A stretch of 18,072 nt of DNA from positions 1-18,072 of the forward strand of contig NZ_CAPJ01000211.1 in NCBI RefSeq assembly GCF_000331775.1, given 5' to 3'. Made by a program: the position numbers and the translations under genes. Within the stretch, counting starts at the first letter, position 1; every line of letters starts with the position of its first letter. A model generated the notes under the pieces. The model made no database searches. It was not told the origin of the DNA and saw only the letters and a program-made list of their open reading frames with translations. The DNA is from Xanthomonas translucens pv. translucens DSM 18974 (GTDB lineage Bacteria > Pseudomonadota > Gammaproteobacteria > Xanthomonadales > Xanthomonadaceae). Below, piece after piece: positions 14,706 to 18,072 of the stretch.

Positions 14706-17402
14706 TCACCCCTTCCCCACTGGCAACACCACATCCATCAGCGTCGCATCTTCCGGGTCCGGGGTGGCCTTGAACCCCAGGTGTTCGCACATCGCCAGCA
14801 TGGTGCGGTTCTCGCGCAGGACCTGGCCTTCGACGACGTTGAGGCCGAGCCAGCGGGCGTATTCGATCATGATCCGCATCAGCTGCCAGCCGATGCCGTG
14901 GCCCTTGAGGTCGGAGCGGATCAGGATGCCGTATTCGCCGCGATCGTAGTCGGCGTCGGCGTGCAGGCGCACCGCGCCGAGCATGTCGCCGGTCTTGGGT
15001 TCGATCGCCACCAGCGCGATCGAGCGGGCGTAGTCGAGCTGGGTCAGGCGCGCGATGAATTCGTGGCTGAAGTGCTTCACCGCCTGGAAGAAGCGCAGGC
15101 GCAGGTCTTCGTCGGTGACGCGGGCGAAGAAGCTGCGGAACAGCGCGTCGTCTTCCGGGCGCACCGGGCGCACCAGGGCGGTGCCGCCGTCGTTGAGCGC
15201 GATGCGCCGCTCCCATTCCTTCGGATACGGGAAGATCGCGAAGCGCGGGTGGCCGCGGCCCTTGTGCAGGCGCCGCGACGGCGCCACCGCCACGCGCGCG
15301 TCCACTGCGATCACGCCGTCGCGGTCGGCCAGCAGCGGGTTGATGTCCAGCTCGCGGATCTCCGGCAGGTCGGCCGCCAGCTGCGCGAGCTTGACAAGCA
15401 CCATCGCCACCGCGCGCTCGTCGGCCGCAGGCACGTCGCGGTAGGCCTTGAGGATGCGGCTGACGCGGGTGCGGCCGATCAGTTCGTGGGCCAGGCGCAG
15501 GTCCAGCGGCGGCAGCGCCAGCGCCTTGTCGTCGATCACTTCCACTGCGGTACCGCCGCGGCCGAACACGATCACCGGGCCGAAGGTGGGGTCGTCGGCG
15601 ATGCCGGCGATCAGTTCGCGCGCCTTCGGCCGCAGCAGCGTGGGCTGCACCAGCACGCCGTCGATGCGTGCGTCGGGACGCGCGGCGCGCGCGCGGGCGA
15701 GGATGCCTTCGGCGGCATCCTGCACCGCATGCGCGCTGACCAGATTCAAACGCACGCCGTCCACGTCGGACTTGTGCGGGATGTCGGCCGAATGGATCTT
15801 CACCGCGACGGCCAGCCCCTCGGCCAGCATCGGCGCCGCAGCCAGGGCGGCGTCGGCGGCGCTGGCCGCGTGCACCACCGGCGCGGTGGGAATGCCGTAG
15901 GCGGCGAGCAGGCGGGTGGTGGCCAGCGGGTCCAGCCAGGTCTGGCCGGCGGCCAACGCGGCGTCGACGATGCCGCGCGCGGTAGACGCGTCGAACACGA
16001 AATCCTCGGGCAGGCTGGGCGGGGTCTCCATCAGCGCCGCCTGTGCTTCGCGGTAGCGCACCAGGTGCATGAAGCCGCGTACTGCGTCGGCCTCGGTGGC
16101 GTAGGTGGGAATGTGCGCGGCGTTGAGCGCGGCGGTGGCGCTTTCGTCGTTGCCGAGCCACACCGCGAACACCGGCTTGTCGCGATGATGGCGCGGGCGC
16201 AGGCCCAGGGTGCGGGTCAGCGCCTGCGCCGCGTCGGCGGAGGAGGTGAAGGCGGTCGGCACGTTGACCACCAGCACCGCATCGTTTTCCGGATCGGCCA
16301 GCAGCGCTTCGGCGGCGGCGGCATAGCGCTCGCCATCGGCGTCGACCACGATGTCCACCGGGTTGGCGTGCGACCACGCCTGCGGCAGCGCCTGCTCCAG
16401 GCGTTGCAGGGTCTGCGGCGACAGCGCGGCCAGGGTGCCGCCGAGGTCGGCGAGCTTGTCCACCGCCAGGCGGCCGACGCCGCCGCCGTTGCTGAGGATC
16501 GCCAGGCGCCGGCCGGGGAAGGTGCTGAGCCGGCCCAGGGTCTCGGCCGCGGCGAACAGTTCGTCCAGCGCACGCACGCGCAGCAGGCCGGCGCGGGCGA
16601 AGGCGGCACCGTAGACCGCATCGGAACTGGCCAGCGCCTGCACGTGGGTGTCGGCATTGGGGTCGATGCGCAGCTGGCGGCCGGACTTCACCACCACCAC
16701 CGGTTTGGCGCGCGCCGCGGCCCGCGCCGCGGACATGAACTTGCGTGCGTCCTGGATGTGTTCGACGTACAGCAGGATCGCGCGGGTGCGGTAGTCGGTG
16801 GCGAAATAGTCGAGCAGGTCGCCGAAGTCCACGTCCAGCGCATCGCCCAGCGACACCACCGCGGAGAAACCGACCGAGCGCGCCACGCCCCATTCCACCA
16901 GGGCGGCGGCGATGGCGCTGGATTCGGAGATCAGCGCCAGGTCGCCCGGCTGTGGGCAGTGCGCGGCGATGCTGGCGTTGAGCTTGGCGTGCGGGGCGAT
17001 CACGCCCAGGCAATGCGGGCCGAGGATGCGCAGGCCCTTGGCGCGGGCCGCCGCTTCGACCCGCGCCGCGGCCGAGCCCAGGCCTTCGCCCAGGCCGGCG
17101 GTGAGGATGATCGCCGCGGCGACGCCGCGCCGCGCGGCGATGGCGACGATGCGCGGCACGATCCGCGCCGGCGCGGTGATGACCACCAGGTCCGGCACCC
17201 ACGGCAGATCGGTGAGCCGGCGCACGGTGGGCACGCCGTCGATCTCGCGGTAGCGCGGGCTGACCCAACCGATCTGCCCGGGAAAGCCGGCGGCGCGCAG
17301 GTTGCGCACCACCGCGCGCCCGGCCGAGCGCTCGCGCGGACTGCCGCCGACGATGGCGACCGAAGCAGGGCGGAACACGGACTGCAGGTGGTAGGTGCTC
17401 AT
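14706..17402 (-). CDS. Pat-type fusion: NDP-forming acyl-CoA synthetase-like domains plus GNAT acetyltransferase
   Basis: An 898-residue protein with the length and domain order of Pat/YfiQ protein lysine acetyltransferases. A CoA-binding Rossmann domain (about 1-130; FRPASVAIVGGSPRERSAGR) is followed by two succinyl-CoA-ligase-like flavodoxin domains (about 150-455), an ATP-grasp domain (about 480-705; AVKIHSADIPHKSDVDGVRL, VIVFGRGGTAVEV, ELDINPLLA) and a C-terminal GNAT domain (about 735-895) with acetyl-CoA loop LKGHGIGWQLM. Family knowledge: such enzymes acetylate acyl-CoA synthetases and other metabolic proteins, with the ligase-like part sensing acetyl-CoA. ADP-forming acetyl-CoA synthetases use a His in SHTGAL; a His is present at the equivalent place here (ADTHVQALASSDAVYG, His253). 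ATG 17402 gives the canonical N-terminus; the frame is open upstream but not family-like. Confidence 0.9.
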   Translation of the reverse strand: MSTYHLQSVFRPASVAIVGGSPRERSAGRAVVRNLRAAGFPGQIGWVSPRYREIDGVPTVRRLTDLPWVPDLVVITAPARIVPRIVAIAARRGVAAAIILTAGLGEGLGSAAARVEAAARAKGLRILGPHCLGVIAPHAKLNASIAAHCPQPGDLALISESSAIAAALVEWGVARSVGFSAVVSLGDALDVDFGDLLDYFATDYRTRAILLYVEHIQDARKFMSAARAAARAKPVVVVKSGRQLRIDPNADTHVQALASSDAVYGAAFARAGLLRVRALDELFAAAETLGRLSTFPGRRLAILSNGGGVGRLAVDKLADLGGTLAALSPQTLQRLEQALPQAWSHANPVDIVVDADGERYAAAAEALLADPENDAVLVVNVPTAFTSSADAAQALTRTLGLRPRHHRDKPVFAVWLGNDESATAALNAAHIPTYATEADAVRGFMHLVRYREAQAALMETPPSLPEDFVFDASTARGIVDAALAAGQTWLDPLATTRLLAAYGIPTAPVVHAASAADAALAAAPMLAEGLAVAVKIHSADIPHKSDVDGVRLNLVSAHAVQDAAEGILARARAARPDARIDGVLVQPTLLRPKARELIAGIADDPTFGPVIVFGRGGTAVEVIDDKALALPPLDLRLAHELIGRTRVSRILKAYRDVPAADERAVAMVLVKLAQLAADLPEIRELDINPLLADRDGVIAVDARVAVAPSRRLHKGRGHPRFAIFPYPKEWERRIALNDGGTALVRPVRPEDDALFRSFFARVTDEDLRLRFFQAVKHFSHEFIARLTQLDYARSIALVAIEPKTGDMLGAVRLHADADYDRGEYGILIRSDLKGHGIGWQLMRIMIEYARWLGLNVVEGQVLRENRTMLAMCEHLGFKATPDPEDATLMDVVLPVGKG

Positions 17403-17681
17403 GGCGGGCGCGGGGAGCAAGCGGTGCGCCAACGGTACACGGGTGATGCTGGCGTGGGGATGATCGGGGCATGCGCACGCGTGGCGACCTGCCATGTTCC
17501 GGCCTCGGCGGATGCGGCAAGGGCAGTAGATTGCGGCGTCCACGCGTCGGGGGTGAAGCCACGCCCACGCTGCCTCCTTGGCCTATCGCAGGGATTTCGC
17601 GGGTGGCTGCTGCCCTTCTTGTCGCGGGGGCTTCTTCAGTCCCGACGGACACTGAAACCTGCCATCCGCGCCGCTTCGCTC

Positions 17682-17765
17682 GTCGCGACGGAAGTCGCTC
17701 CTACAACGGCCTGCAGATAGCCGGTTGGGTGCACTGCAGATACAAGGAGCGGCTTCAGCCGCGAC
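17682..17765. repeat. Dispersed palindrome pair 1
   Basis: The half-element at 17682-17705 (GTCGCGACGGAAGTCGCTCC...) faces an inverted half-element at 17741-17765 (...GGAGCGGCTTCAGCCGCGAC), forming an imperfect stem with a 35-base loop. Confidence 0.85.
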
Positions 17766-17799
17766 ACCTTCCGAAGCCGGAAGGCCCGCCGCTACGCTC

Positions 17800-17883
17800 G
17801 TCGCGGCTGAAGTCGCTCCCACAAGGGCGTCCGCAGCGCAGTCGCGCTACGAGGTCTTTTGTGGGAGGGACGTTAGTCCCGAC
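17800..17883. repeat. Dispersed palindrome pair 2 (diverged)
   Basis: The half-element at 17800-17824 (GTCGCGGCTGAAGTCGCTCC then CACAA) faces 17859-17883 (TTGTGGGAGGGACGTTAGTC then CCGAC). The right arm belongs to a sequence variant (GGGACGTTAGTCCCGAC), so the stem has several mismatches. Confidence 0.8.
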
Positions 17884-17946
17884 TGCAGCCAGCACTCATT
17901 GCGACGGATGGCCCGAGGCCACCCGCGTCGCTCGGCGCAGCGCCGG

Positions 17947-18072
17947 TCAGCGCTTCGCCCCGGCGCGCCTGGTCGCGGCCGCCGGCGCCTTCTTCGCCAC
18001 CGGCTTGTTCGCTTTCGCGGCACTCGACGTGGCGGCCTTGCTGGGTGCGGCCGCCTTCCTGCCCGCTGTCTT
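17947..18072 (-). CDS. Lys/Ala-rich C-terminal tail of an unidentified protein (partial)
   Basis: The minus-strand frame is open from the window edge to the TGA at 17949-17947, giving 41 residues composed almost only of Ala, Lys, Arg, Pro, Ser and Thr (for example AKANKPVAKKAPAAATRR, ending AGAKR). Such tails occur on histone-H1-like proteins, on topoisomerase I, and on other DNA-binding proteins of this family of bacteria, and bind nucleic acid by charge. Nothing visible decides between these, because the folded part lies outside the window. It is the nearest gene upstream (in transcription sense) of the repeat-rich gap. Confidence 0.55.
   Translation of the reverse strand, partial: KTAGRKAAAPSKAATSSAAKANKPVAKKAPAAATRRAGAKR

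Larger units (their letters stand above)
17403..17946. other. Repeat-rich intergenic region
   Basis: No gene is supported in these 544 bases. The part next to ATG 17402 should carry the promoter of the Pat-like gene, but no clear hexamers were seen. The part from about 17621 onward is filled with four or five copies of the GTCGCGGCTGAAG...CTCC(T/C)ACA half-element in alternating orientation. Confidence 0.6.

Noticed and set aside
14314..17652. 1112-residue minus-strand open frame over the Pat-like gene
   Set aside because: It runs through the Pat-like gene in the wrong frame and is Arg/Pro/Gly-rich, without family motifs; only its last 82 codons, behind a good Shine-Dalgarno at 14562, look real.
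14583..17720. 1045-residue plus-strand open frame
   Set aside because: It is antisense to the Pat-like gene; composition (His/Gln/Arg-rich, periodic) is that of a GC-rich shadow frame.
17990..18020. PIP-like TTCGC repeats
   Set aside because: Spacing between TTCGC motifs is about 10 bases, not 15, and they lie inside a Lys/Ala-rich coding tail.

Overview
The window looks like the chromosome of a plant-associated gammaproteobacterium of the Xanthomonadaceae, most likely Xanthomonas. The evidence is the very high GC content, the many copies of the dispersed palindrome with core GTCGCGGCTGAAG...CTCCTAC, methylcrotonyl-CoA carboxylase subunits of Xanthomonas type, and a gene behind a plant-inducible-promoter (PIP) box with a correctly spaced -10 element. 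No rRNA, tRNA, CRISPR array, transposase or prophage gene was seen.

Layout. 1-560: 3' part of an EamA/DMT exporter. 750-2075 (-): zigA, a COG0523 GTPase for zinc delivery, behind a near-perfect Zur-type palindrome. 2398-3693 (+): a disordered, repeat-containing protein with an HrpX-type promoter, probably a type III effector of XopR type. 3971-4351 (+): a small MerC-domain membrane protein behind a second Zur-like, overlapping double palindrome. 4521-4668 (-): the relic 3' end of an EEP-family nuclease. 4680-5198 (-): a membrane-anchored c-type cytochrome. 5458-6075 (-): a TetR regulator divergent from the leucine/isovalerate degradation genes liuA (6209-7372), liuB (7499-9109) and liuD (9861-11870). 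liuB and liuD are separated by 751 bp of composite inverted repeats, a terminator-like hairpin and a hexanucleotide microsatellite. 12079-12813 (+): a conserved hypothetical (probably DUF6065). 13219-13857 (-): a cold-shock-domain/TM/excalibur protein whose start appears frameshifted by an 8-bp slippage deletion. 14218-14562 (-): a small membrane protein followed by an in-frame third TM segment after a TGA. 14706-17402 (-): an 898-aa NDP-forming acyl-CoA-synthetase-like/GNAT fusion (Pat type). 17947-18072 (-): the Lys/Ala-rich C-terminus of an unidentified protein that continues past the window.

How the genes fit together. LiuA oxidises isovaleryl-CoA and LiuB+LiuD form the biotin-dependent methylcrotonyl-CoA carboxylase; the divergent TetR gene is the obvious candidate regulator. 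liuC and liuE, often part of liu operons, are not in the window. zigA and the merC-like gene both carry Zur-like boxes and bracket the effector gene, so a zinc-starvation pair flanks a virulence-type gene. The Pat-like protein would control metabolic enzymes by lysine acetylation. Relics and duplications cluster at 3850-4680, and dispersed palindromes fill almost every long intergenic gap.
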